DNA from: Sphingopyxis sp. FD7
GTDB taxonomy: Bacteria > Pseudomonadota > Alphaproteobacteria > Sphingomonadales > Sphingomonadaceae
DNA: 64,000 bases
Reading direction: 5' to 3'
Assembly (NCBI RefSeq): GCF_003609835.1
Contig: NZ_AP017898.1
Location: 1,116,001 to 1,180,000, forward strand
A program made the translations under genes and the position numbers. The notes beneath the pieces are model-generated. The model saw only the letters and a list, made by a program, of their open reading frames with translations, did not search any database and was not told the DNA's origin. Below are positions 17,116 through 28,725 of this stretch, one piece after another (within the stretch, counting starts at the first letter, position 1; every line of letters starts with the position of its first letter).

Positions 17116-17423
17116 TCAGCCGCGTCGTTGCAGGCTGATCACAGCCTCGATCGGCAGTTCGGCATAGAGGTGCGGAAAAAGCTGGCCGCCGCGCGCGGGT
17201 TCCCAGCGGACGGCGTCGCCGAACCGGATCAGGTCCACCTCGGCGATCATCAGTTCCGACTGGTCGGCGAAATATCTGGCGATCGTCGCGTCGAGCTGCG
17301 CGGCGGTCGACAGATGGATATAGCCATCTTCGACGTCGACCGGCGCGCCGCGGAAGACCCGCTCGCGCTCGAACGCCGCCCATTGCTGCGCGGTCAGCAC
17401 CTTGAAGGCCGTCGTCGGCCTGG

Positions 17424-17427
<4 letters not shown>
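17116..17427 (-). CDS. DUF952 family protein
   Basis: 103-residue conserved protein of unknown function. Family features are FKVLTAQQWAAFERERVFRG, DGYIHLSTAAQLDAT and RGGQLFPHLYAELP, with the invariant HLS and PHLY. The fold relates to ADP-ribosyltransferase-like folds in some descriptions, but no activity can be assigned from sequence. Its ATG overlaps the gyrA stop (ATGA), so it is translated from the gyrA message. Confidence 0.88.
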
Positions 17428-20153
<2,726 letters not shown>

Positions 20154-20235
20154 GACCCGGCCTTTTTTCTGCTTTTCGGGAGGTGGTTTTTGCCTAGCCC
20201 AAGGCGCAACGGATTGCCAGTGATTCGGGCGATTT

Positions 20236-20943
20236 TCAGGGAATGATTTCGCTGCCGTCCCACGCGAAAACCCGGCCCGTCTGGGCCGGTGTCAGCGCGG
20301 CGATCGTCCGCAGCAGATTGCTCGCCGCCAGGGATGGTGAAGCGAGCGACGCGGGCGGAACCGCGCGCCGAAACGGCTGCGACATCGGCGTATCGACCGT
20401 GCCGGGGTGCAAGGCGACGATCAGGGCGTCGGGATTGCGCCGCGTCTCGGCGATCGCAAAGCTGCGAACGAGCTGATTGAGCGCGGCTTTGGAGGCGCGA
20501 TAGCTGAACCAGCCGCCGGTCCGGTTGTCGCCGATGCTGCCCACCCGTGCCGAGAGCGCGGCGAAAACGGTGCGCCCACGACGCGGCATCAGCGGCAGGA
20601 AATGCCTTGCAACCAGCGCGGGCCCGATCGTGTTGACCGCAAAGTTTCGCGCCATCCAGTCCGCATCGATGTCGGACAGGCCGCGTTCGGGGCGATGGCC
20701 ATCTGCGTGGAGCAGGCCCGTCGCGACGATGACCAGACGGGGCGGCGGGCCGCTGGCGGCGACCATCGCCGCGGCCGCGGCCACCGAATCCGCGTCGGTG
20801 ACGTCGATGGCGAGCGGAGGTGACGCCGAACGGGCAAGACGGTGGATGACGTCATGCCGCCCATCGGCGGCAAGCGCGTCAGCCAAAGCAGCGCCGATGC
20901 CGCCCGCTGCGCCGATTACAACCGCCGATCCCGCTTCCGTCAT
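20236..20943 (-). CDS. Short-chain dehydrogenase/reductase
   Basis: 235 aa Rossmann-fold oxidoreductase with the glycine motif [12 protein letters not shown] and active-site YRASKAALNQLV (Tyr-x3-Lys), Ser in FAALSARVGSIGDN. The C-factor-like arrangement (FAVNTIGPALVARHFLP, LHPGTVDTPMSQPF) is common in proteobacteria; substrate unknown. Start at 20943 is uncertain: ATG 20961 would add six residues and neither has a strong Shine-Dalgarno. Confidence 0.85.
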   Translation of the reverse strand: MTEAGSAVVIGAAGGIGAALADALAADGRHDVIHRLARSASPPLAIDVTDADSVAAAAAMVAASGPPPRLVIVATGLLHADGHRPERGLSDIDADWMARNFAVNTIGPALVARHFLPLMPRRGRTVFAALSARVGSIGDNRTGGWFSYRASKAALNQLVRSFAIAETRRNPDALIVALHPGTVDTPMSQPFRRAVPPASLASPSLAASNLLRTIAALTPAQTGRVFAWDGSEIIP

Positions 20944-21053
20944 GGAAGCGACGCCTATCATTCGGGGGCACGAAGGAACAAGCGATGCTTGCCAAAGCCG
21001 CTTGCCGCCATAATAGGTTGATCCGTGCATCCTTTGCTGTTCCTCGCTTGCCT

Positions 21054-22268
21054 ATGCCCTTGATCGCGCTCGTCGGCGCCAGTGAGACGCTGCCCGATGG
21101 CGGATTGCGCGCGCTTGTCACCGTGGCGGGCGAGACGCTGATCGAGCGACAGGCGGCGCGCCTCGTCGATGTCGGGGTGACGCACATCGCCGTCGCCGTC
21201 GCCGCGCTGCCCGCCGAACTGCTGGCGGTGTGCGACCGCATTCGCCGTCGGGGGGTGAAGGTGACGCCGGTGCGCGCGGCGGGCGATCTTGTCCCGCTGG
21301 TCGAGGCCGAGGACCGGCTGATCCTCGTCGCCGACGGCCTGCGCGCCGGGGGAACGCATTATGCCGCGATCGCAAAGCCGGGATCGCCGGCGATTCTCGT
21401 CACCGGCGACACCATCTTGACCCAGGGATTCGAGCGGATCGACGCAACGCGGCGCTGGGGCGGGCTGGCCTCCGTCGCGCCGCCGATGGTGGCCGAACTC
21501 GCGGCGATGCCCGGTGAATGGGACATGATGCTGACGTTGCTGCGCCTCGCCGTGCAATCGGGCGCGCGCCGTCTTTACTGCGAACCCGCGCTGTTCGAGC
21601 AGGGCGAGATTGCGATCGTGTCCGACCGCCCGACCGCGGCGCTGATCGAGCAATCGAGCCTGCAACGGACCGAATATGGCGGCATGGGGCTGGGACGTTC
21701 GGCGATCATGATGCCGCTCGTGCGGCTCGCCGGGCCGCTGCTCGTCAAGTCACCGAAAACCGCGCGTTATCTGCCCGTTGTCACCGCATTTCTGTGGATC
21801 GGGGTCGCTGCGCTGGCGGCGAGCGGGCTGGCCGCGGCGGGAGCGCTTGTCGCGGTGCTGGGCGGGCTGGGGCTTGCCGCGATGCGCTTTCTGTCGGCCT
21901 TTCGCGCCGAAAGTGCGGCGCAGGATCGGACGCGCTTGCTCATTCGCAGCTTCGCGCTCGCCTTGCTCGCGCTCTTTCCATGGCTGCTCGCCTTCGGTGC
22001 AGCCAGCCGGTCGATGCCGCCCTTTGCCGAAGCGGCGCTGGCGCCGTGCCTCGCGGCGGCGATCGTGCTGGCGCGCGCGCTTTACGAGGATGCGGGCGAG
22101 CGGCGGCGCTTCCACTGGTTGCTCCCCGACGCCGACCAGGCGTGGATCATGCTCGCGCCTGCACTGCTGTTCGGGCTGGCGTCGCCGATGTTCGCGATCC
22201 TGCCGCTGCTCGCGCTGTTCCAGATCCTGCTCTGGCTGCGCCTCGCACGGCGCCCGGAGCCCCGCTAA
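21054..22268 (+). CDS. Two-part protein: nucleotidyltransferase-like N-domain plus membrane domain
   Basis: 404 aa, not confidently recognised. Residues 1-~200 read as a Rossmann-like alpha/beta domain resembling nucleotidyltransferases (PLIALVGASETLPDGGLRALVTV, AGETLIERQAARLVDVGVTHI). Residues ~235-400 hold about six hydrophobic helices (YLPVVTAFLWIGVAALAASG, FALALLALFPWLLAFG, AWIMLAPALLFGLASPMF). The layout recalls cytidylyltransferase/CDP-alcohol phosphotransferase fusions, but the DG-AR-G-D-D signature is absent. ATG 21054 is where conserved-looking sequence begins. Divergent from the SDR gene; 58 bases before the next gene. Confidence 0.7.
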   Translation: MPLIALVGASETLPDGGLRALVTVAGETLIERQAARLVDVGVTHIAVAVAALPAELLAVCDRIRRRGVKVTPVRAAGDLVPLVEAEDRLILVADGLRAGGTHYAAIAKPGSPAILVTGDTILTQGFERIDATRRWGGLASVAPPMVAELAAMPGEWDMMLTLLRLAVQSGARRLYCEPALFEQGEIAIVSDRPTAALIEQSSLQRTEYGGMGLGRSAIMMPLVRLAGPLLVKSPKTARYLPVVTAFLWIGVAALAASGLAAAGALVAVLGGLGLAAMRFLSAFRAESAAQDRTRLLIRSFALALLALFPWLLAFGAASRSMPPFAEAALAPCLAAAIVLARALYEDAGERRRFHWLLPDADQAWIMLAPALLFGLASPMFAILPLLALFQILLWLRLARRPEPR

Positions 22269-22286
22269 AACAACGTCCTTCAAGGT

Positions 22287-22300
22287 TTAAGGCCTATTAA
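22287..22300. promoter_or_regulatory. Weak CtrA-like TTAA repeat
   Basis: TTAAGGCCTATTAA has two TTAA half-sites with a spacer of 6 rather than 7 (TTTA-N7-TTAA if shifted). It lies 27 bases before the kinase-operon gene at 22327. Suggestive only. Confidence 0.3.
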
Positions 22301-22326
22301 CGCCAAACTGCTATTGGCGGGTGCGC

Positions 22327-23235
22327 ATGAGTGAATCGCTCTCCTTTGCCGGCATCGAACCGCCGTCGCCGACGCTGTCGGCGCGCCTTGACGAGCTGGC
22401 CGACTTTTTCGCGGCGCCCTCCGCCGGTCGGCTGACCGACGAGCAACGCGCGCTGTCGCTGGGGATCGCGCGGCGCCTGGTCACCGATGTCGCGGCGCGG
22501 ATCGACCCCGCGATCGACAGCGCCGCTCTATGGGCCGACTGGCTGCACCGCGGGGTGCCCGGCGCGACGCGGCTGGTCGGCGTCTGCTTTGCGCGGGCCG
22601 AGGAGCATCGCTGGCGCGCACTTTCGGCCGAGCGCGTGGTGCCGGCGCCACCGACGGGCGCCGTGGACGAGGCGAGCGGCGCGGCGTCCGACGCTCCGAT
22701 GACGGCGCGCGAGCGTGCCTATCTGGATCTGCGCATTGCCGACCGGCGGCGGTTCGACGCCCATGGACAGCCGACGCTGGCGATCGCCGACGTCGATGAG
22801 GAAATCTTCCGCGCCTTGCTCCACGAGGTCGCAGCGTGGCGGCTGGCCGAGGTGAACATCGACACCGGCCGGGCGGCGAGCCTGGGCGATGCCGTGCGGC
22901 ATGCGGTAGAAGGGCAGGCCGACGAGGGCGGCATGACCGCCGCCGCCATCGCCTATCACGAGGCGGTCGGCGCCGCGTTGCCCGAGACGGCGCGCGCGGC
23001 GATCGCGGCGCACGACTGGCCCGCGCTGATCGCGCTCGCGGCGGCGGCGCAGCAGCGTCGATATGCCGATATGGCGCTGGCGCTTCTGACCGCCGAGACG
23101 GCGGCGCTGCCGTCGCTGCTCGCGCCCTTGCGGCTCGACCGCGACGCCCTGGCGCCGCTCGAAGCATCGCTCGCCATGCTGCCGGCGCGTGCCGTGAACG
23201 ACGCCGATGGCGCGGCGCCGGAGGCGGAGCGATGA
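22327..23235 (+). CDS. Hypothetical protein preceding the kinase-like gene
   Basis: 302 aa, not recognised. Largely alpha-helical and Ala/Glu/Arg-rich throughout (e.g. LSLGIARRLVTDVAARIDPAI, RAYLDLRIADRRRFDAHG, HEVAAWRLAEVNID), with no signal peptide, membrane segment or catalytic motif; the helical periodicity would suit a scaffold or repeat fold. Its stop overlaps the next start (ATGA), so it is made together with the PAS/histidine-kinase-like protein and is probably its partner. Confidence 0.75.
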   Translation: MSESLSFAGIEPPSPTLSARLDELADFFAAPSAGRLTDEQRALSLGIARRLVTDVAARIDPAIDSAALWADWLHRGVPGATRLVGVCFARAEEHRWRALSAERVVPAPPTGAVDEASGAASDAPMTARERAYLDLRIADRRRFDAHGQPTLAIADVDEEIFRALLHEVAAWRLAEVNIDTGRAASLGDAVRHAVEGQADEGGMTAAAIAYHEAVGAALPETARAAIAAHDWPALIALAAAAQQRRYADMALALLTAETAALPSLLAPLRLDRDALAPLEASLAMLPARAVNDADGAAPEAER

Positions 23236-24602
23236 GCGAACGCATTGTCCGCGGCCGCGTCGACCGGTCGGGCGTGCTGGTTAGCGCCGATGTGCCGCTG
23301 CTCCGGCTTCAGCAGCGCGCCGGGGCGGGGCTTGGCAAGCCGCTCGCGCTGCCGCACCTCGCGCGGCTCGCCGCGCTGGCGCAGCGGTTGCATCGCGAGA
23401 TCAACCGGCCGCTCCATGCCGCCGACGATCATAGCGACATCCAGGCGCTCGTGCGCATCACACCCGACGCCGAGGGGGCGAGCATCGAGATCAGCGACTG
23501 GCGCGCGCGCGCCGTGGCGCAACCGGGAATGCCGCCCGTCGCGGAGGAAACGGCGCTCGCCGACGGATGGGCGTGGGAGTGCGACCAGCAGTTGCGGCTC
23601 GTCGCGCTTCGCGCCGCGGGGCGTGCGCCCGCGGTGCCGCCGGGATGGGAAGGACGCTCGCTGTCCGAGTTGTTCGAGTTGCAACCCGACGCCGACGGTC
23701 GCTTTCCTGTCCTGCGCGCGCTCGCGCGCCAGTCGCGCTTTGGAGGGCAGAGCGTGCGGGCTGCGGGCTCGGCGATGACGCTTGGCGGCGACGCGCTGTT
23801 CGATGCGGCGGGCCGCTTCACCGGCTTCCGCGGCTTCGCCGCGGTGACCGGCGCCCCGCCCGCCGCGACGCCGAAGGACGGCGGCGCGCTTGTCGATCCC
23901 GCCTTTGGTTCGCTGCCGCTGTCCGACCCGAAGTTCGGCCGCCGGATCGACGGCGCGCTGCGCGGTCCCTTGAGCCGCATCATCGCGACCGCCGAGACGA
24001 TTTCGGGCCAGTTCGACGGCCCGATCCGCGCCGATTATGCGCGCTATGCCGGCGACATCGCTCATGCAGGACGGCATCTGCTGGGGCTGGTCGACGACCT
24101 CGCCGACCTTCAGAATATCGAACGGCCGGGGTTCAAGGCGGCGCGCGACGACATCGATCTTGGCGATCTGGCGCGCCGCGCGGTCGGTCTGCTCGGCATG
24201 AAGGCTGAGGAGAAGGGCATCCGCATTTCGGCGCCCAGCACCGATGACCGGATGCCCGCAACCGGCGAGTTTCGCCGTGTTTTGCAGGTGCTGCTCAACC
24301 TGCTCGGCAATGCGATCCGCTATTCGCCCGAAGATTCGCAGATATGGCTCCGCGTCGATCGCGAGGACGACCGCGCGATGGTCACCGTCGCCGATCAGGG
24401 GCAGGGGATCGACGCCGAGCAGCAGGCGGTGGTGTTTGAAAAGTTCGAGCGGCTGGGTCGCACCGACAGCGGCGGATCGGGCCTGGGCCTTTATATCGCC
24501 CGCCGCCTGGCGCGCGCGATGGACGGCGACCTGACCGTCGACAGCGCGCCGGGGCAGGGCGCACGCTTCACGCTGAGCCTGCCGGCGCGGGATGAGGAGT
24601 AG
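23232..24602 (+). CDS. PAS/histidine-kinase-like protein lacking the phosphoacceptor His
   Basis: 456 aa, soluble. A PAS-like sensory part spans about residues 110-205 (WAWECDQQLRLVALR, GDALFDAAGRFTGFRGFAAV), followed by a dimerisation helix pair and a HATPase. The ATP-binding boxes look intact: N-box LLNLLGNAIRYS, G1 VADQGQGID, F-box VFEKFERLG, G2 GGSGLGLYIARRLA. The H-box, normally SHELRTPL, reads DGALRGPL, with Gly241 where the phosphorylated His should be. Autophosphorylation at the usual site is therefore impossible; a DivL-like regulatory role is inferred. No response regulator is adjacent. Confidence 0.85.
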   Translation: MSERIVRGRVDRSGVLVSADVPLLRLQQRAGAGLGKPLALPHLARLAALAQRLHREINRPLHAADDHSDIQALVRITPDAEGASIEISDWRARAVAQPGMPPVAEETALADGWAWECDQQLRLVALRAAGRAPAVPPGWEGRSLSELFELQPDADGRFPVLRALARQSRFGGQSVRAAGSAMTLGGDALFDAAGRFTGFRGFAAVTGAPPAATPKDGGALVDPAFGSLPLSDPKFGRRIDGALRGPLSRIIATAETISGQFDGPIRADYARYAGDIAHAGRHLLGLVDDLADLQNIERPGFKAARDDIDLGDLARRAVGLLGMKAEEKGIRISAPSTDDRMPATGEFRRVLQVLLNLLGNAIRYSPEDSQIWLRVDREDDRAMVTVADQGQGIDAEQQAVVFEKFERLGRTDSGGSGLGLYIARRLARAMDGDLTVDSAPGQGARFTLSLPARDEE

Positions 24603-24637
24603 GGATCGTAACGGCCTTGGGTATTTTTCCTAAGTCG

Positions 24638-25321
24638 TCATCCCTCGCTTTCGCTGATCTCTTCCAGCGTCGCCGGATCGAGCACGCGCACGCGGCCCTG
24701 TTCGAGCGCGATGATTCCCGATTCCTCCCAGCTTTTGAGTTGGCGGTTGATATGCTCGCGGCTCATTCCCGCGAAATTGCCGAGTTCGGTCTGGCTGAGC
24801 TCGACGCGCTGCGCGATCCCGGTATCCTTGCGGATCAGGCGTTTCAGATAGCGCGCGAGACGCGGGCCGGAGGCATAGGCGCGGTCGCTTTCGATCGTCT
24901 GGTCGGCAGTGCGCAGCCGCCGTGCGAGTTGCTGCATCAGCGACCAGGCGAAGTCGGGGTGGCTGGCGACGAAATCCTTGAGCGCATTGCGGCCGAGCTG
25001 GAGCGCACTGCCCGCGCTGGTCGCGGTCACCGACGCAGTGCGCTCGCCACCGTCGAGCAAGGCGATCTCGCCCAGCACCGCGCCCGGTTCGGCATAGGCG
25101 AGGACGATCTCGCGCCCGCCCGACGTCAGCATCGACACGCGCGCGGTGCCTTCGGTCAGGATCAGCATCATGTCGCCGGGGTCGCCTTGGACCAGCAATT
25201 CCTTGCCCTTGGCGAACTGGACCTGGACCGCGCGGCGCGCGATCTCGGCCCAATCTTCCGCCGAAAGACCGGAAAAAATGCTGTCGGGGCCCTGCAGTTC
25301 GGCAAGTCTTGCATGATCCAT
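24638..25321 (-). CDS. Crp/Fnr family transcriptional regulator
   Basis: 227 aa: cyclic-nucleotide-binding-type beta-barrel (residues ~15-125, ELLVQGDPGDMMLILTEGTA, GEIALLDGGERTASV), dimer helix, and winged helix-turn-helix (~155-215, LSQTELGNFAGMSREHINRQLKSW). It lacks the N-terminal Cys cluster of FNR, so it is not an oxygen sensor of that kind; the ligand is unknown. Begins 20 bases after pyrG and may be read from the same message. The frame continues upstream into pyrG but ATG 25321 with GGGGA before it gives the family length. Confidence 0.9.
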   Translation of the reverse strand: MDHARLAELQGPDSIFSGLSAEDWAEIARRAVQVQFAKGKELLVQGDPGDMMLILTEGTARVSMLTSGGREIVLAYAEPGAVLGEIALLDGGERTASVTATSAGSALQLGRNALKDFVASHPDFAWSLMQQLARRLRTADQTIESDRAYASGPRLARYLKRLIRKDTGIAQRVELSQTELGNFAGMSREHINRQLKSWEESGIIALEQGRVRVLDPATLEEISESEG

Positions 25322-25341
25322 GGCCCCAATCCCCTTTTTGG

Positions 25342-26973
25342 TCAGACCAGCCGGCTCTGCTTCACCGCCGCTTCGATGAAACCCGCGAACAAGGGATGCG
25401 GGTCGAAGGGTTTGGATTTGAGTTCCGGGTGGAATTGCACCCCGATAAACCACGGATGGTCCGGCCGCTCAACGATTTCCGGCAACATGCCGTCGGGCGA
25501 CATGCCCGAAAACACCAGCCCGCCCTTTTCCAGCCGCTCGCGATAGGCGCCGTTGACCTCGTAACGATGGCGGTGGCGTTCGCTGATCTCGGTCGCGCCA
25601 TAGACGCTTGCGACATGACTGTTCGGGGAGAGCTTGGCTTCATAGGCGCCGAGGCGCATCGTGCCGCCAAGGTCGGTGTTGGCGCCGCGCTTCTGCAACC
25701 CCTCCGCGCTCATCCATTCGGTGATGAGGCCGACGACGGGTTCGTCGGTCGGGCCGAATTCGGTGCTCGACGCCTTCGCAATACCGCTCGTATTGCGCGC
25801 CGCCTCGATGCACGCCATCTGCATGCCAAGGCAGATGCCGAAAAAGGGCACATTTCTCTCGCGCGCGAAACGGACGCTCGAAATCTTGCCCTCCGACCCG
25901 CGTTCGCCGAAGCCGCCGGGGACGAGGATGCCGTGCAACGGTTCGAGATTGGCGACGAGATCCTCGTCGCGCTCGAACATTTCGGCGTCGAGCCAGCGGA
26001 TATTGACCTTCACCCGGTGCGCCATGCCGCCATGGACCAGCGCCTCGTTGAGCGACTTATAGGCGTCGGGCAGCGACACATATTTGCCGACGACGCCGAT
26101 CGTGACTTCGCCCTCGGGGTGCTGCTTGCGGTCCATGATGTCGTACCAGGCCGTGAGGTCGGGCGCGGGGGCGTCGTGGATGCCAAAGGCGTGGAGCACC
26201 TCGGCATCAAGTCCTTCGCCATGATATTGGACCGGCACCGAATAAATGCTGTCGGCGTCGAGCGCCGGGATTACCGCTTCCTTGCGCACGTTGCAGAACT
26301 GCGCGATCTTGGCGCGCTCGGTCTCGGGCAGCGGCTTTTCGCAGCGGCAGAGCAATATGTCGGGCTGGACGCCGAGCGAGGCGAGTTCGCGTACGCTGTG
26401 CTGCGTCGGCTTGGTCTTCAGCTCGCCCGCGGCGGCAATATAGGGCACCAGAGTGACGTGGACCGAGATGGCGTTGTCGCGCCCGACCTCGTTCTTCAGC
26501 TGGCGGATCGCCTCGATGAACGGCAGCGATTCAATGTCGCCGACGGTGCCGCCGATCTCGCACAGCACGAAATCGAGGTCGTCGGTTTCGGCGCGGGCAA
26601 AATCCTTGATCGCGTCGGTGACGTGCGGGACGACCTGCACCGTTGCGCCCAGATAGTCGCCGCGGCGTTCCTTGGCGATGATCCCCTGATAGATGCGGCC
26701 CGAGGTCACATTGTCGCTCTGCCGCGCCGCGACGCCGGTGAAGCGCTCGTAGTGACCAAGGTCGAGGTCGGTTTCCGCCCCGTCGTCGGTCACATAGACC
26801 TCGCCATGCTGATAGGGCGACATCGTGCCCGGATCGACGTTCAGATAGGGATCGAACTTGCGAATGCGGACACGATAGCCACGCGCTTGCAGCAGGGCGG
26901 CGAGGCTGGCCGCCATCAAACCCTTGCCAAGCGAGGAGACCACGCCGCCGGTGATAAAAATGAACCGCGCCAT
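25342..26973 (-). CDS. pyrG: CTP synthase
   Basis: Makes CTP from UTP, ATP and glutamine. 543 aa. N-terminal synthase domain ([21 protein letters not shown]-loop; [19 protein letters not shown]) and C-terminal class I glutaminase with catalytic Cys in [17 protein letters not shown] and His-Glu in [12 protein letters not shown]. Follows secG and precedes the Crp/Fnr gene. Confidence 0.97.
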   Translation of the reverse strand: MARFIFITGGVVSSLGKGLMAASLAALLQARGYRVRIRKFDPYLNVDPGTMSPYQHGEVYVTDDGAETDLDLGHYERFTGVAARQSDNVTSGRIYQGIIAKERRGDYLGATVQVVPHVTDAIKDFARAETDDLDFVLCEIGGTVGDIESLPFIEAIRQLKNEVGRDNAISVHVTLVPYIAAAGELKTKPTQHSVRELASLGVQPDILLCRCEKPLPETERAKIAQFCNVRKEAVIPALDADSIYSVPVQYHGEGLDAEVLHAFGIHDAPAPDLTAWYDIMDRKQHPEGEVTIGVVGKYVSLPDAYKSLNEALVHGGMAHRVKVNIRWLDAEMFERDEDLVANLEPLHGILVPGGFGERGSEGKISSVRFARERNVPFFGICLGMQMACIEAARNTSGIAKASSTEFGPTDEPVVGLITEWMSAEGLQKRGANTDLGGTMRLGAYEAKLSPNSHVASVYGATEISERHRHRYEVNGAYRERLEKGGLVFSGMSPDGMLPEIVERPDHPWFIGVQFHPELKSKPFDPHPLFAGFIEAAVKQSRLV

Positions 26974-27084
26974 GGGAGGAAAGACTTACTCAAAGGGTGG
27001 GGGACGGCGCAAGCCGTCGAATCGCAAGCCACGGAAAAAGTTTCCGCTGGCGTGCGGGGTGGATGCGGAGGCCGAAGCCGCCGT

Positions 27085-27546
27085 TTATTTGGTGGCGGGC
27101 GGCGCCTTGCTGCTTCCGGCCGGGGCCGGGGCGCTTTCCTGGCTCGCCGCGGCGGCCGCGGCGGCGGCCAGCGGATCGTCGGTCAGCGGCGCGGGCGCGG
27201 TGCCCGCGGCGGCGCCGTCGGCGGGCTGCGCCGGGGCGGTGATCGACGAAGCCGGAGCGGCGCCGCTCGTCTGCGCCGATTTCGACAGCGTGGTGTCGAT
27301 CGTCGAGCCGCTGCGGCCGACCGAGGCCATCGCCGCGAGCAGGATCGACAGGCCCACGAACAGGCAGGCGAGCACCGTCGTCGCGCGGGTCATGAAATCC
27401 GCCGCGCCGCGCGCCGAGAGCAGGCCCGCGGGGCTGCCGCCGACGCCCAGGCCGCCGCCTTCCGACTTCTGCATCAAAATGACGCCGATCATCGCGGCGG
27501 CAACGAGCGCCTGGACGACGAGCAGGAAGGTGAAAAGGCTGGACAT
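27085..27546 (-). CDS. secG: Preprotein translocase subunit SecG
   Basis: Small Sec translocon subunit. 153 aa: membrane helix 1 (LFTFLLVVQALVAAAMIGVIL), the family motif MQKSEGGGLGVGGSPAGLLSARG, helix 2 (VLACLFVGLSILLAAMASV), then an unusually long Ala/Pro/Ser tail of about 80 residues. Two consecutive ATGs (27549 and 27546) are possible starts. Lies between tpiA and pyrG, a common alphaproteobacterial order. Confidence 0.93.
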   Translation of the reverse strand: MSSLFTFLLVVQALVAAAMIGVILMQKSEGGGLGVGGSPAGLLSARGAADFMTRATTVLACLFVGLSILLAAMASVGRSGSTIDTTLSKSAQTSGAAPASSITAPAQPADGAAAGTAPAPLTDDPLAAAAAAAASQESAPAPAGSSKAPPATK

Positions 27547-27660
27547 CATATTTTCCCGAACTTGCGCGGCCTCAAACGGATCGCGCCCGCGGCGCACATA
27601 GAGACGAAGCGGCAGGGGTTCAAGCCACAGCTTCCTCGAACGACATTCCGGGTGCCGTTC

Positions 27661-27782
27661 ATGTCGGGCCCTTCGACTGCCTTGCAGGCGTTCAGGATAG
27701 ATTTCGACCTTTGGTCGAAGTCGAGACACCCATCGAGATCACTCCATGCCCGAGGGGCATCTCGACTTCGCTCGATGCAAGC
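27661..27782. repeat. Palindrome-rich intergenic repeat between tpiA and secG
   Basis: Contains CCCTTCGACTGCCTTGCAGGCG, almost the same as 12409-12430, then perfect hairpins TTCGACC-TTT-GGTCGAA (27703-27719) and ATGCCC-GAG-GGGCAT (27746-27760), and CATCTCGACTTCGCTCGATG at the end. No gene. It separates tpiA from secG and may attenuate read-through. Confidence 0.6.
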
Positions 27783-27798
27783 GGAAATTATTGGTGGA

Positions 27799-28545
27799 TT
27801 AAAGTCCCGCCGCCGCCTCGATGATCGGCACGAACTTGGCCGCGGTCAGGCTGGCCCCGCCGACGAGCGCGCCATCGACGTCGCCCGCGCCGAGCAGTTC
27901 GGCGGCATTGTCGCCATTGACCGAGCCGCCATAGAGGATTCGGATATCTTCCGCCGCATCGCCGAACCGTTCCGCGAGCGCGCCGCGGATCGCGCCGTGC
28001 ATCGCCGCGACGTCTGCAACGGTCGGAACCAGTCCGGTGCCGATCGCCCAGATGGGTTCATAGGCGATCGCGAACCGCTGCGGATCGAAGCTGTCGGGCA
28101 CCGACCCAGCGACCTGCGCCAGCACATATGCGATTGCGCCGCCCGATTCGCGCACGCCCTGCGGCTCGCCGACGCACAGGATGACCGACAGGCCCGCGGC
28201 GAGCGCTGCTTCGGCCTTGGCGCGCACGTCGGCGTCGCTTTCGCCGCAGCCTTCGCGCCGTTCGCTATGTCCGACGATCACGAGCGAAGCCCCCGCATCG
28301 GCGAGCATCGGCGCCGCGACCGAGCCGGTGAAGGCCCCCGACGCGGCGCTATGGCAGTCCTGTCCGCCGACCGCCTTGCCGGGCGCTGCCGCGGCCATCG
28401 CACCGATCAGCGTGAAGGGCGGGCACAGGGCGACATTGACGCCGGGATGCGCGTCGGCGGCCGCGAAAATGGCCTGTGCTTCGCCGAGCGCATTCTTGAG
28501 CCCGTTCATCTTCCAGTTGCCGACCACATATTTGCGCCGCGTCAT
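27799..28545 (-). CDS. tpiA: Triosephosphate isomerase
   Basis: Interconverts dihydroxyacetone phosphate and glyceraldehyde 3-phosphate. 248 aa with KYVVGNWKMNG (catalytic Lys), VIVGHSERR (catalytic His) and FAIAYEPIWAIGTG (catalytic Glu plus loop 6), and the phosphate-binding YGGSVNGDNAAELL. Divergent from ppiD across 180 bases. Confidence 0.97.
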   Translation of the reverse strand: MTRRKYVVGNWKMNGLKNALGEAQAIFAAADAHPGVNVALCPPFTLIGAMAAAAPGKAVGGQDCHSAASGAFTGSVAAPMLADAGASLVIVGHSERREGCGESDADVRAKAEAALAAGLSVILCVGEPQGVRESGGAIAYVLAQVAGSVPDSFDPQRFAIAYEPIWAIGTGLVPTVADVAAMHGAIRGALAERFGDAAEDIRILYGGSVNGDNAAELLGAGDVDGALVGGASLTAAKFVPIIEAAAGL

Positions 28546-28725
28546 CGCCCCGCTTCTCCCGCTTCTGCGAACAATGATCCGCCCCTAGCGGCGAAGGTCG
28601 CCACGAGGCAAGCGGCGCGGCGATCCGCCGGGGTCGCCTTTCGCGCCTTGATGCCGCGGCATCGCGCCTCTAAAGCAGCGCGCAACCGCGCCTCGTTGCG
28701 CCCTGCCCGAAAGACCGCCTGCTCC

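Noticed and set aside
24638-25453. Longer Crp/Fnr start at 25453
   Set aside because: It would overlap the pyrG 3' end by over 100 bases and adds sequence without family match; ATG 25321 is better.
25309-28725. Very long plus-strand open frame continuous with ppiD
   Set aside because: It is antisense to pyrG, secG and tpiA, which are certain genes. Only the part from ATG 28726 reads as PpiD.
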